From contig NZ_ATUF01000002.1 in assembly GCF_000420065.1 (NCBI RefSeq), positions 1,054,001-1,118,000 on the forward strand: a stretch of DNA of 64,000 bases. The letters run 5' to 3'. This document shows positions 41,306 to 49,617 of the stretch, one piece after another. Every line of letters begins with the position of its first letter. The first letter of the stretch is position 1. Source of the stretch: Varibaculum cambriense DSM 15806. Its GTDB lineage: Bacteria > Actinomycetota > Actinomycetes > Actinomycetales > Actinomycetaceae. A program made the position numbers and the translations under genes. Under the pieces are notes generated by a model. It worked only from the letters and a program-made list of their open reading frames with translations, made no database searches and was not told where the DNA came from.

Positions 41306-42061
41306 ATGCGAGAAAGGCTGCCGTTTTTATTTATCCAATGCCGTCCCGCCGGAAAGATAGCGCGTGATGAGCTGCAAACCATTGCCGAGGTCACCGGACT
41401 AAAGATCGGTCAGGAACTACATTCTTACCTGCTGCCAGAAGAAACCGACCTTGGCCTGGTGCGCGATCTAGATATTGCGGGCGGGTACAGTGCAGTCATT
41501 ATTTCCGGATCTCCCTTTCGGGCACAGCAGCCAAATGGCTCCGAAGATCCCATACAAAGACAGCTATATAACCAGCTAATGCCATTGCTGCATTACCTGT
41601 TGGATAACGATTTTCCCACCTTGGGGCTTTGCTATGGAATGCAAATGTTGGGGCAAGCGGCTGGTGCCACTTTGACTGACCGCACCGGGGAAGACCTGCA
41701 GGCGGTGGAAGTTACTTTAACCGCGGAGGGGCAGCAAGACCCGGTAACCGGGGAGCTTGAGCCAATAATCCGTTCCTACACTGGACACGGAGATTCCCTC
41801 GCGGAACTTCCGGAGGGCGCAACTTTGCTGGGCAGCGGAAACTACTGCCACTACCAGCTGCTTCGCTTCCGTAATCACCTGTATGGCACCCAGTTTCATC
41901 CGGAAATCACTACTGCGGGAATGCAGATCCGCATCGACCAGTACGGGGACGCATATTATGCGGCCGCAGAACGCGAAGCGGTGATCGCCCGCTGCATGAG
42001 TCAAGATGTAACCAGTTCCCACCGGTTGCTATCAGCCTTTACTGAACATTACCGCCGTTAG
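41306..42061 (+). CDS. Class-I glutamine amidotransferase (GMP-synthase-like domain)
   Basis: A 251-residue stand-alone amidotransferase. The nucleophile cysteine is in LGLCYGMQMLGQAAGA (about residues 110-125) and the catalytic histidine and glutamate are in GTQFHPEIT (about 193-201), so the triad is complete. Such proteins hydrolyse glutamine or gamma-glutamyl compounds. It ends 10 bases before a YbdK-like carboxylate-amine ligase gene, so the pair may act together on a gamma-glutamyl or amide bond. That link is inference from spacing only. Confidence 0.88.
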   Translation: MRERLPFLFIQCRPAGKIARDELQTIAEVTGLKIGQELHSYLLPEETDLGLVRDLDIAGGYSAVIISGSPFRAQQPNGSEDPIQRQLYNQLMPLLHYLLDNDFPTLGLCYGMQMLGQAAGATLTDRTGEDLQAVEVTLTAEGQQDPVTGELEPIIRSYTGHGDSLAELPEGATLLGSGNYCHYQLLRFRNHLYGTQFHPEITTAGMQIRIDQYGDAYYAAAEREAVIARCMSQDVTSSHRLLSAFTEHYRR

Positions 42062-42071
42062 GAGGCACCTG

Positions 42072-43271
42072 ATGAGCATCAAGTTTTCTCGTTCTGAGCG
42101 TTCGACCATTGGGATCGAATGGGAACTACAGCTAATTGATAAAGACTCCTTTGACCTGCGTCAATGCGCTAGCGCAGTGATCGAGGAAGTAGAGCGTTTA
42201 CACCCGCAGAACTCACTGGTACACCGGGAGATGCTACTCAATACGGTAGAAGTTATCTCCCGTCCTCGTCGCAACGTCCGTGACTGCGTCATGGATCTAA
42301 CCGAGGGGATCAATCTGGTGCGGCCGGTCACCTCCGCGTTGCGAGTAGAGCTAGCAGCTGCCGGATCCCACCCCTTCGCTAACCCCAGCTACCAGCAGGT
42401 GACCGATAGTAAACGCTATGAAGAACTGGTCAACCGCACCCAATATTGGGGGCGCCAGATGCTACTTTTCGGCACCCACGTACATGTGGGGGTAGAAGAT
42501 CGCGACAAAGTACTGCCGATCCAAAACTATTTGACCAGCAAACTTGGGCATATTCAGGCGCTGTTTGCCTCTTCCCCTTACTGGGCAGGAGTTGACACTG
42601 GCTACTGTGACAATCGGGCAATGGTGTTCCAACAGCTACCTACCGCGGGAAAACCGTACCAATTTGAAACCTGGGAGGAGCTGGAAGATTTCACTTCCGG
42701 AATGCTGAAAACCGGGGTGATCGATTCCTTTGATCAGGTACGTTGGGATATCCGCCCCTCGCCCAAGTTCGGCACCATTGAAGCGCGCGTCGCCGATGCC
42801 TCCTCGACTTTGAAAGAGGTCGCCGCCTGCGCCGCTCTTACCCAAGCCCTGGTAGAAACCGCTTCGCGACAGCTAGACGCCGGAAAAGAACTGCCGGTAC
42901 TGCCCGACTGGTTCGTGCGAGAGAACCGCTGGCGGGCTGCGCGCTACGGGATGGATGCCATTTTGATTGAGGACGCAGAGGGGGAAGAAGAACTATTAAC
43001 GGATTCTTTACCCGCCTGGCTAGAGGAACTCTCGCCCGCCGCTGAAGATCTAGGCTGCGCGGAAGAACTCTGGTCGCTGCTCGACATAGTGAAACTGGGA
43101 GTCGGCTATCAGCGCCAACGCACCATTTTTGAACATACCAACTCCTATGAGGCTGTAGTTGCCTTTCTGATGGCAGAAATGGAAGCGGGGGAGCCACTTG
43201 ATCCCGGGCACTTCGTAGACAAATCCCTGCATAAGAGCGGAGTCAAAGGCTGGAAAGTCCGCGCCCGCTAA
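42072..43271 (+). CDS. YbdK-type glutamate-cysteine ligase family (carboxylate-amine ligase)
   Basis: A 399-residue GCS2 family protein. The N-terminus RSTIGIEWELQLID holds the metal/ATP-binding glutamates. GTHVHVGV (about residues 135-142) and FGTIEARVADA (about 234-244) are further family motifs. YbdK enzymes have weak glutamate-cysteine ligase activity in vitro. In actinobacteria they may serve other amine ligations, since mycothiol replaces glutathione there. The gene has TTAGGAGG before its ATG and is coupled to the amidotransferase gene. It converges on an amino-acid permease gene. Confidence 0.88.
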   Translation: MSIKFSRSERSTIGIEWELQLIDKDSFDLRQCASAVIEEVERLHPQNSLVHREMLLNTVEVISRPRRNVRDCVMDLTEGINLVRPVTSALRVELAAAGSHPFANPSYQQVTDSKRYEELVNRTQYWGRQMLLFGTHVHVGVEDRDKVLPIQNYLTSKLGHIQALFASSPYWAGVDTGYCDNRAMVFQQLPTAGKPYQFETWEELEDFTSGMLKTGVIDSFDQVRWDIRPSPKFGTIEARVADASSTLKEVAACAALTQALVETASRQLDAGKELPVLPDWFVRENRWRAARYGMDAILIEDAEGEEELLTDSLPAWLEELSPAAEDLGCAEELWSLLDIVKLGVGYQRQRTIFEHTNSYEAVVAFLMAEMEAGEPLDPGHFVDKSLHKSGVKGWKVRAR

Positions 43272-43615
43272 GAATGCCAAGCTCTCCTAGCAGTAACGCT
43301 TAAGGAGGGCGGGGGAAAAGATGCGACAGGGGCTTGAGCCGAACTTGTTGAGGCTCACGGGGTCCCCGGAGTGCTTTTCCCACGCCCGTTGCCAGGGGCG
43401 TGCTGCACTGCTAACACGTTATTAGCACGGGGAAGGATTGTAGCTGTTCGGCATCTGTGAGCGCGGGGGAGGGATTTTATCCGAGTAGGCGCGGTGGGCA
43501 TAAGAATTGGGGGAGAGACCAGGTCTCTCCCCCAATTCTTGGGCAGGAGGAAAAATCCCTCCCTCGCGCTTAAGTGCTAGCGGTCAGAGAACTTTCCTGT
43601 GCCCTAGTCAGCTAG
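43272..43615. other. 344-bp non-coding region of nested inverted repeats
   Basis: The gap between two convergent genes is densely structured. Pairs seen: GGGCGGGGGAAAAG (43307-43320) with CTTTTCCCACGCCC (43374-43387, one mismatch); CACGCCC/GGGCGTG (43381-43402); and AGCGCGGGGGAGGGATTTT (43460-43478) with AAAATCCCTCCCTCGCGCT (43552-43570, one mismatch). The last pair encloses the perfect palindrome at 43502-43540. No reading frame with coding signs was found. It may be a bidirectional terminator array, a structured RNA or a small palindromic mobile element. Confidence 0.6.
43502..43540. terminator. Perfect 39-base palindrome, probable bidirectional terminator
   Basis: AAGAATTGGGGGAGAGACC (43502-43520) and GGTCTCTCCCCCAATTCTT (43522-43540) are exact inverted copies around a single A. 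The arms end in AATTCTT rather than a clean T-run. Its place between convergent genes (stops at 43271 and 43616) fits termination from both sides, but the perfect symmetry is more than termination needs. Confidence 0.6.
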
Positions 43616-45091
43616 TTATTGGCTATCGCTAGCTTCGGTTTCGGCGGGAGCGTATGCAGTAAACATGTCATGGTCAACGTGGTTACGCACCACCAACCAG
43701 GCCAGTGCCAACACGACGGTCACCGAAGCAAACGCAATAATCGCCGCCGGCCCGAGTCCGCCCTCGAACCACATAAGCACGATCATCGAGGCAAACACCG
43801 CTAGCACCACGTAGTTGGTGTAAGGCGCCCAGGGAACATGGAACTTCGGACGCTCCAGCCCGGTGCGGCGGCAGTAACGCACGAACAAAATATTCGAAAT
43901 CATCACTGATCCCCACATAGAGCAAATCCCGATACCTGCCATATAAGCGATAACGTCGAACGCTTCGGAAGGGTGAATCATGTTAATGATTACCCCAACC
44001 ATGCCCACGGTGCCGGCAGCCACGATGGCCGCGTAAGGTACCGCGTTGCGGTTCATACCCGCCAGGAAACGAGGAGCCGAGCCCGAAACCGCTAGTGAAC
44101 GCAGACCGCGACCACAGGTATAAAGTTCGGCGTTAATCGCACTGGCTGCCGCGAGCATCACCACGATATTCATAATGGTGCCGGCGGCGGGAATACCAAT
44201 CGCAGTAAAGAAAGTGACGAAGGGGGATTCGTTCTTGTTGTAAACGTTGTGCGGCAACAGCAAAGTGAACAGCGCGATGCAGCCCACGTAGAACAGCAAA
44301 ATGCGCCACATCATAGAGTTAACTGCCCGCGGCATTTCCTTTTGCGGATCTTCCGCTTCCCCGGCGGCAGCGCCCAAGTATTCGGTGCCACCGTAAGCGA
44401 ACAACACCCCGAGCGACATAGTCACCATAGTGAAAGCACCCTTGGGGAACAGGCCGCCATGATTGGTAATCGCTCCCGCTCCCGGATGGTAAACCTGGCC
44501 GCCTACAGTCAGGTTGATTCCCAGAATCAAAACAATAATCGCCAAAATCATGAAGACTACAATCGCCGCGACCTTAATCATCGCGAACCAGAACTCGAAC
44601 TCCCCGAAGAACTTAACGGAAGCGAGATTCACGATCACCATCAGCGCCAAAGCGATAAAAGCCCAGCCCCACTGGGGAATCACCCGAAAGATTTCCCAGT
44701 AATGCATATAGTTGGCGATGGCGGTGATATCGGCCATTAGTGCCGAAGAATAGGTGATAAAAGCGAACCAACCGGTGAAATAGGCGCCACGTTCGCCCAT
44801 AAACTCGCGGGCGTGGGAAATAAAGCCACCCGAAGAGGGACGATACAGGCTCAGTTCCGCGAGGGCGCGCAGCATCATATAGGCCACGGCGCCACAGATC
44901 GCATAAACAATGGCTACCGAGGGGCCGCCCTCGGAAATACGTCCGGAAGCCCCAAAAAACAGGCCGGACCCAATGGCCCCGCCCAGCGCAATCATACGCA
45001 TGTGGCGAGACTTTAAAGCCCGGCGGTATCCGACATCGGATTTATCGCGGTGGGTTGCTATCCCCGCTGCCGACGGTTGAGTTTCGCTCAT
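43616..45091 (-). CDS. Amino-acid permease, APC superfamily (AAT family)
   Basis: A 491-residue transporter with 12 spans. The start RRALKSRHMRMIALGGAIGSGLFFGASGRISEGGPSVA holds the AAT-family GxIGxG substrate-backbone motif at about residues 37-43. A second family block, FISHAREFMGERGAYFTGW, is near 89-107. It is a proton-coupled importer resembling the AnsP, CycA, AroP and GabP group; the amino acid cannot be named. It is monocistronic and divergent from the ZTP-riboswitch operon, with about 260 bases between them. Confidence 0.9.
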   Translation of the reverse strand: MSETQPSAAGIATHRDKSDVGYRRALKSRHMRMIALGGAIGSGLFFGASGRISEGGPSVAIVYAICGAVAYMMLRALAELSLYRPSSGGFISHAREFMGERGAYFTGWFAFITYSSALMADITAIANYMHYWEIFRVIPQWGWAFIALALMVIVNLASVKFFGEFEFWFAMIKVAAIVVFMILAIIVLILGINLTVGGQVYHPGAGAITNHGGLFPKGAFTMVTMSLGVLFAYGGTEYLGAAAGEAEDPQKEMPRAVNSMMWRILLFYVGCIALFTLLLPHNVYNKNESPFVTFFTAIGIPAAGTIMNIVVMLAAASAINAELYTCGRGLRSLAVSGSAPRFLAGMNRNAVPYAAIVAAGTVGMVGVIINMIHPSEAFDVIAYMAGIGICSMWGSVMISNILFVRYCRRTGLERPKFHVPWAPYTNYVVLAVFASMIVLMWFEGGLGPAAIIAFASVTVVLALAWLVVRNHVDHDMFTAYAPAETEASDSQ

Positions 45092-45254
45092 TAGATTTCT
45101 CCTAAGTTTTACCTTTTATGCTCAATAGCAGAGCACATAGGGAGTATAGGTGAGGCCGGAGAAAGGTAATGAAGGCAGTCAGCATTTGGAATCAGGCGTT
45201 TATATCAGGAAATATTTAGGTAAAAGCGCCCTCGGTCACGGTAGACTTAGGGCG

Positions 45255-45322
45255 TAACCGTGACTGGCGTAGGTGGGATACCACCGGGGAGCAAGGGGCA
45301 ATCAGTCGCTCGCCTGGGCTGA
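45255..45322 (+). ncRNA. ZTP (pfl) riboswitch
   Basis: The leader of glyA contains the conserved pfl core: CCGTGACTGGCG (45258 on), a hairpin GGTGGGATACCACC, then CCGGGGAGC (45284-45292), a variable linker, and CGCCTGGGC (45311-45319). These are the ZTP-binding segments and the order is as in actinobacterial examples. The class senses the purine intermediate ZTP/ZMP, which builds up when 10-formyl-tetrahydrofolate is short, and turns on one-carbon genes. Here it precedes glyA-folD. No terminator hairpin with T-run was seen, so control may be at translation start (AAGGA before the ATG at 45352). Confidence 0.92.
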
Positions 45323-45351
45323 TTTGGCACTACGAAAATAAGGAAAACTCA

Positions 45352-46644
45352 ATGGGAGACAAACTTCTTATTCAATCCATTTCACAAGTAGATCCCGAGA
45401 TTGCAGCGGTGCTAAACCAAGAGTTAGAGCGGCAACGCGGCACTTTGGAAATGATCGCTTCCGAAAACTTTGTGCCGCGCGCGGTGCTGCAGGCGCAAGG
45501 ATCCGTCCTCACCAATAAATACGCGGAAGGCTATCCCGGTCGCCGCTACTATGGGGGCTGTAAAGCGGTAGATGTTGCCGAGAACCTGGCTCGGGATCGC
45601 GCTAAGGAAGTATTTTCTGCCGATTTCGCCAATGTGCAGCCCCATTCGGGTGCGCAAGCTAACGCCGCAGTACTAGCTGCCCTGGCTAAGCCGGGGGACA
45701 CCATTATGGGGTTGGCACTAGATCACGGTGGGCATCTGACCCACGGCATGAAAATCAATTTCTCTGGTCAGCTTTATAACGCCACCGCCTACCAGGTAGA
45801 TAAAGAGAGTAGCTGGGTAGATATGAATCAGGTGCGCGATGCGGCCTTGAAGTATCGCCCCAAAGTGATTATTGCGGGCTGGTCGGCCTACCCTCGCCAG
45901 GAAGATTTTAAAGCCTTCCGGGAGATTGCGGACGAGATTGGCGCCTATTTGTGGACAGATATGGCACACTTTGCGGGGCTGGTAGCTGCCGGCTTGCATC
46001 CGAACCCGGTTCCTTATTCCGATGTGGTCTCTACGACCGTCCACAAGACTTTGGGCGGGCCGCGTTCCGGGATGATTCTGTCGCGAGATAAAGAGCTCGG
46101 CAAGAAAATCAATTCCGCGGTTTTCCCCGGTCAACAGGGTGGCCCTTTGATGCATGTAGTAGCGGCGAAAGCAGTCGCCATGAAGATTGCGGGCAGCGAT
46201 GAGTTTAAAGACCGGCAAAAACGCACCTTAGAGGGCGCGAAGATCCTGGCCAAGCGGCTAACCCAACCGGATGTTGCCGAATGTGGGATTTCCTTGTTGA
46301 CCGGCGGAACTGATGTACACCTGGTGATGGTGGATTTGCGTAACTCGTCGCTAGATGGGCAGCAAGGCGAAGATTTGTTGCATGAAGCCGGAATTACCAT
46401 TAACCGCAATACCGTGCCCTTCGATCCGCGTCCTCCCCGGGTAGGTTCCGGACTGCGTATCGGTACCCCGGCGCTGGCTACTCGCGGTTTCGGGAAGATA
46501 GAATTCACCGAAGTAGCGGAGATCATTGCCGGAGTGCTGGTAGATGCTTGCCGAGGGAAGGTCGATACTTCCAGCTATCGCGAGCGCGTAAAAGCCCTGA
46601 TTAAGCGTTTCCCGCTGTATGTGGGGCTCAACCAGGTAGCGTAA
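45352..46644 (+). CDS. glyA: Serine hydroxymethyltransferase
   Basis: A 430-residue PLP enzyme that converts serine and tetrahydrofolate to glycine and 5,10-methylene-THF. The PLP lysine is Lys232 in [29 protein letters not shown] (55-69) and [10 protein letters not shown] (95-104) are family signatures. Length is normal. AAGGAAAA lies just before the ATG, 30 bases past the ZTP riboswitch. It is the first gene of a run with folD (75 bases on), a BMP-family lipoprotein and exonuclease III. Confidence 0.97.
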   Translation: MGDKLLIQSISQVDPEIAAVLNQELERQRGTLEMIASENFVPRAVLQAQGSVLTNKYAEGYPGRRYYGGCKAVDVAENLARDRAKEVFSADFANVQPHSGAQANAAVLAALAKPGDTIMGLALDHGGHLTHGMKINFSGQLYNATAYQVDKESSWVDMNQVRDAALKYRPKVIIAGWSAYPRQEDFKAFREIADEIGAYLWTDMAHFAGLVAAGLHPNPVPYSDVVSTTVHKTLGGPRSGMILSRDKELGKKINSAVFPGQQGGPLMHVVAAKAVAMKIAGSDEFKDRQKRTLEGAKILAKRLTQPDVAECGISLLTGGTDVHLVMVDLRNSSLDGQQGEDLLHEAGITINRNTVPFDPRPPRVGSGLRIGTPALATRGFGKIEFTEVAEIIAGVLVDACRGKVDTSSYRERVKALIKRFPLYVGLNQVA

Positions 46645-46718
46645 GGCGCAAGCAATAGTCGATAGCGACGCGGGCAGACTGGCAGGGTCTGCCCGCGTCC
46701 GCAAACTAAGGAGAATAA

Positions 46719-47621
46719 ATGCGTAAAGGTTGGAGCGGGGACGCGGTTCTGCTAGATGGGGCGGCGCGGGCTCGGCAGTTGAAAGAACAAATGCGTCAGC
46801 AGGTAGAACGCTTGCATCAGCAGGGAATCAAACCAGGGCTCGGCACGATTTTGGTGGGCTCCGACCCGGGATCGGTTTCCTATGTGGCCGGGAAACATCG
46901 CGACTGTGCCGAGGTAGGAATTGAGTCGATTCGGGTGGAATTGCCCGAGACAGTTTCCACCGCCCAGGTTTTAACCGAGATTGAAAAATTAAACGAAAAT
47001 CCCGCCTGTACTGGCTATATTGTGCAGTTGCCCCTGCCCCGCCAGGTCGATGTTAACCAGGTGTTAGAGGCGATTGATCCCGATAAAGATGCTGACGGAC
47101 TACATCCCATGAACCTGGGGCGGCTGGTGCTGCGAGTCAAAGAACCGGTAACCTCGCCGCTGCCATGCACCCCGCGTGCCTGTATTGATTTGCTGCAGCA
47201 ATACCAAGTGCCCCTGGAAGGCGCGCAAGTATGCGTAGTAGGGCGCGGCACCACCGTGGGACGTTCTTTGCCGCTAATGCTTACCCGCAAAGACATTAAT
47301 GCCACCGTCACTTGCTGCCATACCGGAACCCGGGATCTAGCTGCCCACACCCGTGAAGCGGACGTGATTGTAGCCTGTGCCGGCTCGGCCGGAATTATTA
47401 AACCCGAGATGGTCAAAGAGGGCGCCGCAGTCCTGGATGTGGGGGTATCTCGCGGGGCCATCAACCCACAAACCGGGAAAGCGCGGCTAGAGGGCGATGT
47501 AGCCGCGGGAGTAGATAAAGTGGCCGGTTGGCTTTCGCCCAACCCGGGAGGAATTGGACCGATGACCCGGGCAAATCTACTGCTCAACGTGGTAGAAACC
47601 GCGATGCGGCACGCTGAATAG
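46719..47621 (+). CDS. folD: Bifunctional methylenetetrahydrofolate dehydrogenase/cyclohydrolase
   Basis: A 300-residue FolD that turns 5,10-methylene-THF into 10-formyl-THF using NADP+. The substrate site [15 protein letters not shown] (about residues 49-63) contains the catalytic lysine. [16 protein letters not shown] (about 172-187) is the nucleotide-binding loop, and [14 protein letters not shown] (about 274-287) is the C-terminal signature. It works directly after GlyA, so the riboswitch would raise both steps toward 10-formyl-THF for purine synthesis. A TAAGGAGAA site precedes the ATG. Confidence 0.96.
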   Translation: MRKGWSGDAVLLDGAARARQLKEQMRQQVERLHQQGIKPGLGTILVGSDPGSVSYVAGKHRDCAEVGIESIRVELPETVSTAQVLTEIEKLNENPACTGYIVQLPLPRQVDVNQVLEAIDPDKDADGLHPMNLGRLVLRVKEPVTSPLPCTPRACIDLLQQYQVPLEGAQVCVVGRGTTVGRSLPLMLTRKDINATVTCCHTGTRDLAAHTREADVIVACAGSAGIIKPEMVKEGAAVLDVGVSRGAINPQTGKARLEGDVAAGVDKVAGWLSPNPGGIGPMTRANLLLNVVETAMRHAE

Positions 47622-47635
47622 GCGGTTTACAACAG

Positions 47636-48745
47636 ATGCGCTTGCGGAAAATATCGGTTGGCTTAACCTGGGCGACGGCTTTGGCACTTACTCTGGGTGC
47701 CTGCGCGTCCACGTCTCAGGATTCCTCTCGCTCCGCGGCTTCGGCAAACACGCAGGAAAATAAAGCTTTTTGCCTAGTGGAAAAAAAGAATTCGCAAGAT
47801 ATTAGAGCCGTGGCCTTAGGGAAAGCCGTAGGGGAGGCGCTGGCAAAGCCGGAGAATAAGCAGGGTGCTAAGGCCGTTAATCTCAGCGTAGACAAAACGG
47901 GAGAGATTGCAGGCAAGCTCCAGGAAAAGAAATGTAAAAATGTGCTTTCTTTAGAACCTGGATTTGCCGGAGCCGTGTTGCAGATCGCTAAAGACCATGC
48001 CGAGATGGGTTTTGCGGTAATGGGGGCGGTAGGGAAAACCAAAGCGCTAACTAATGCCAGTGGTATTGACTTTGATCTCCGCCAGCCCGCATTCTTAGCT
48101 GGATATGCGGCTGCGGGAGTCACCAAGAGTGGCCGCGTGGGGGCAGTGAGTGATTTAGCGGCGGACAATACCGCTAGAGACCCGGAGGTGAATCCGGGTC
48201 TTGACACCGCATCTTCCTGGGCTAATGCCTTCCGTCTGGGGGTTGAGTACTATAACCAGTTCAAAGGTTCGGGAGTAGCCCTGGCCGCTTGGGATCAAAG
48301 TGTTGGTGGGCCAGTCCAGGTAGTGAGCGAGCAGCTGCACGATCAGCTGCTCAAATTGGCGGATAACCAGGTGGACGTGATTTTTGTAATGGCGCCTCCG
48401 GGCGAATCTGCCGTAGTAGAAGGACTCGCGGCGAAAGAAGCCGTGGCTATCTGGAACGGGCAAGACTTGGCGGCCACTTCGGCGCAGCTAAAAGGTAACG
48501 TGCTCACTTCCACGGTGGTGGATCCTTCCGGGTATGTAAAAAAGTTGCTGAAACAGCTGCAAACCGGTTCTGTGGCGGGGAAAGACTACCGGGGAACGCT
48601 AAAGAACTCTGGAGTCAAATTGGCTGGTTGGGGCGATTATGCTCCCCGGTTCTCGGATAGCCTCACCGCCGAATTGGCAGGGATTCGCAGTCAGATTGAC
48701 AGCGGGAAAATCGATATTGCAAAACTCGCAGCTCACCAAGGGTAG
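47636..48745 (+). CDS. BMP-family substrate-binding lipoprotein (nucleoside-binding type)
   Basis: A 369-residue exported lipoprotein. Residues 1-22 are a signal peptide with lipobox LTLGAC, giving lipidated Cys23. The rest follows the BMP/Med/PnrA fold, with AFLAGYAAAGVTKSGRVGAVSDL (about 152-174), FRLGVEYYNQF near 198-208 and DVIFVMAPPGES near 243-254. Characterised members bind purine nucleosides for ABC import. It starts 14 bases after folD in the ZTP-controlled operon, so purine-nucleoside capture under ZTP control is an attractive reading. No ABC permease genes are adjacent, so it may instead act as a sensor or use a remote transporter. Confidence 0.83.
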   Translation: MRLRKISVGLTWATALALTLGACASTSQDSSRSAASANTQENKAFCLVEKKNSQDIRAVALGKAVGEALAKPENKQGAKAVNLSVDKTGEIAGKLQEKKCKNVLSLEPGFAGAVLQIAKDHAEMGFAVMGAVGKTKALTNASGIDFDLRQPAFLAGYAAAGVTKSGRVGAVSDLAADNTARDPEVNPGLDTASSWANAFRLGVEYYNQFKGSGVALAAWDQSVGGPVQVVSEQLHDQLLKLADNQVDVIFVMAPPGESAVVEGLAAKEAVAIWNGQDLAATSAQLKGNVLTSTVVDPSGYVKKLLKQLQTGSVAGKDYRGTLKNSGVKLAGWGDYAPRFSDSLTAELAGIRSQIDSGKIDIAKLAAHQG

Positions 48746-48771
48746 AGCTGGACGTAAGGTAAAGGGGAAAA

Positions 48772-49617
48772 ATGCTCAAAATAGCCACAGTTAATGTCAA
48801 CGGGATCCGTGCGGCATTCCGTAAAGGAATGGATACTTGGCTCGAACAGGCAAATCCCGATGTGGTCTTGGCGCAAGAGGTGCGCGCTAGCGAAGAAATC
48901 ACCTCGGAACTTTTTGGGGATGACTGGCAGGTGGTGGTGAACGCTTCGCAACTCAAAGGGCGCGCGGGAGTAGCAGTGGCGGTGCGTAAATCCTCCCCCT
49001 GGTACCTAGCGGATTCGCAGGCGGATACGGTACCGGTCGAGGTTCCCCAAGATGGCGGCCGCTGGTTAGAGGCCCTATTAACCCGGGAAAATCAAGGCGG
49101 AAAAGAGGACGCGCAGCTGCGAGTAATCTCCGCCTATTTCCATTCCGGGGAAGTGGGAACTGAAAAACAAGACCATAAGATGGCGCACCTAGAGCGAATT
49201 GGGAAACGGCTCGAGCAGCTGATGAACGCGGAAACATCCTCGGAAAATACGGAACCTTTAGTGCTGGTTGCCGGGGATTTCAATGTGGTGCATACCGAGC
49301 TGGATATTAAAAACTGGAAACCGAACCACAATAAACGCGCCGGAGTCTTAGACGAGGAAATCGCTTTCCTGGATCGCTGGCGCGAGCAGGGCTGGGTAGA
49401 TGTGGCGCGGACCCTCGCCGGGCAGGTGCAAGGCCCGTATTCTTGGTGGTCCTGGCGGGGTAAAGCCTTCGATAATGATGCCGGGTGGCGCATTGATTAT
49501 CAGTTGGCCACTCCGGCATTGGCAGCGCTGGCGCGCACCCAGCAGGTGGATCGCGCCGAAGCCTACGACCAGCGTTTTTCCGACCATGCTCCCGTGGTTG
49601 TTAGTTATGATCTCTAA
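48772..49617 (+). CDS. xthA: Exodeoxyribonuclease III / AP endonuclease
   Basis: A 281-residue Mg-dependent DNA repair enzyme of the ExoIII family. KIATVNVNGIRAAF (residues 3-16), LAQEVRAS (about 33-40, metal-binding glutamate), VAGDFNVVHTELDI (about 165-178) and the terminal SDHAPVV with the catalytic Asp-His are all present. WRIDYQLAT lies near residue 240. It nicks abasic sites and trims 3' ends. It lies 26 bases after the lipoprotein gene, with AAAGGGG before the ATG, so it may share the riboswitch-led transcript. Confidence 0.93.
   Translation: MLKIATVNVNGIRAAFRKGMDTWLEQANPDVVLAQEVRASEEITSELFGDDWQVVVNASQLKGRAGVAVAVRKSSPWYLADSQADTVPVEVPQDGGRWLEALLTRENQGGKEDAQLRVISAYFHSGEVGTEKQDHKMAHLERIGKRLEQLMNAETSSENTEPLVLVAGDFNVVHTELDIKNWKPNHNKRAGVLDEEIAFLDRWREQGWVDVARTLAGQVQGPYSWWSWRGKAFDNDAGWRIDYQLATPALAALARTQQVDRAEAYDQRFSDHAPVVVSYDL

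Noticed and set aside
44249-44740. 163-residue plus-strand reading frame
   Set aside because: It is the antisense shadow of the amino-acid permease gene, rich in His, Gln and Asn as expected from reverse reading of membrane codons.
45718-46218. 166-residue minus-strand reading frame
   Set aside because: It is opposite the glyA catalytic core, whose conservation explains the open frame.
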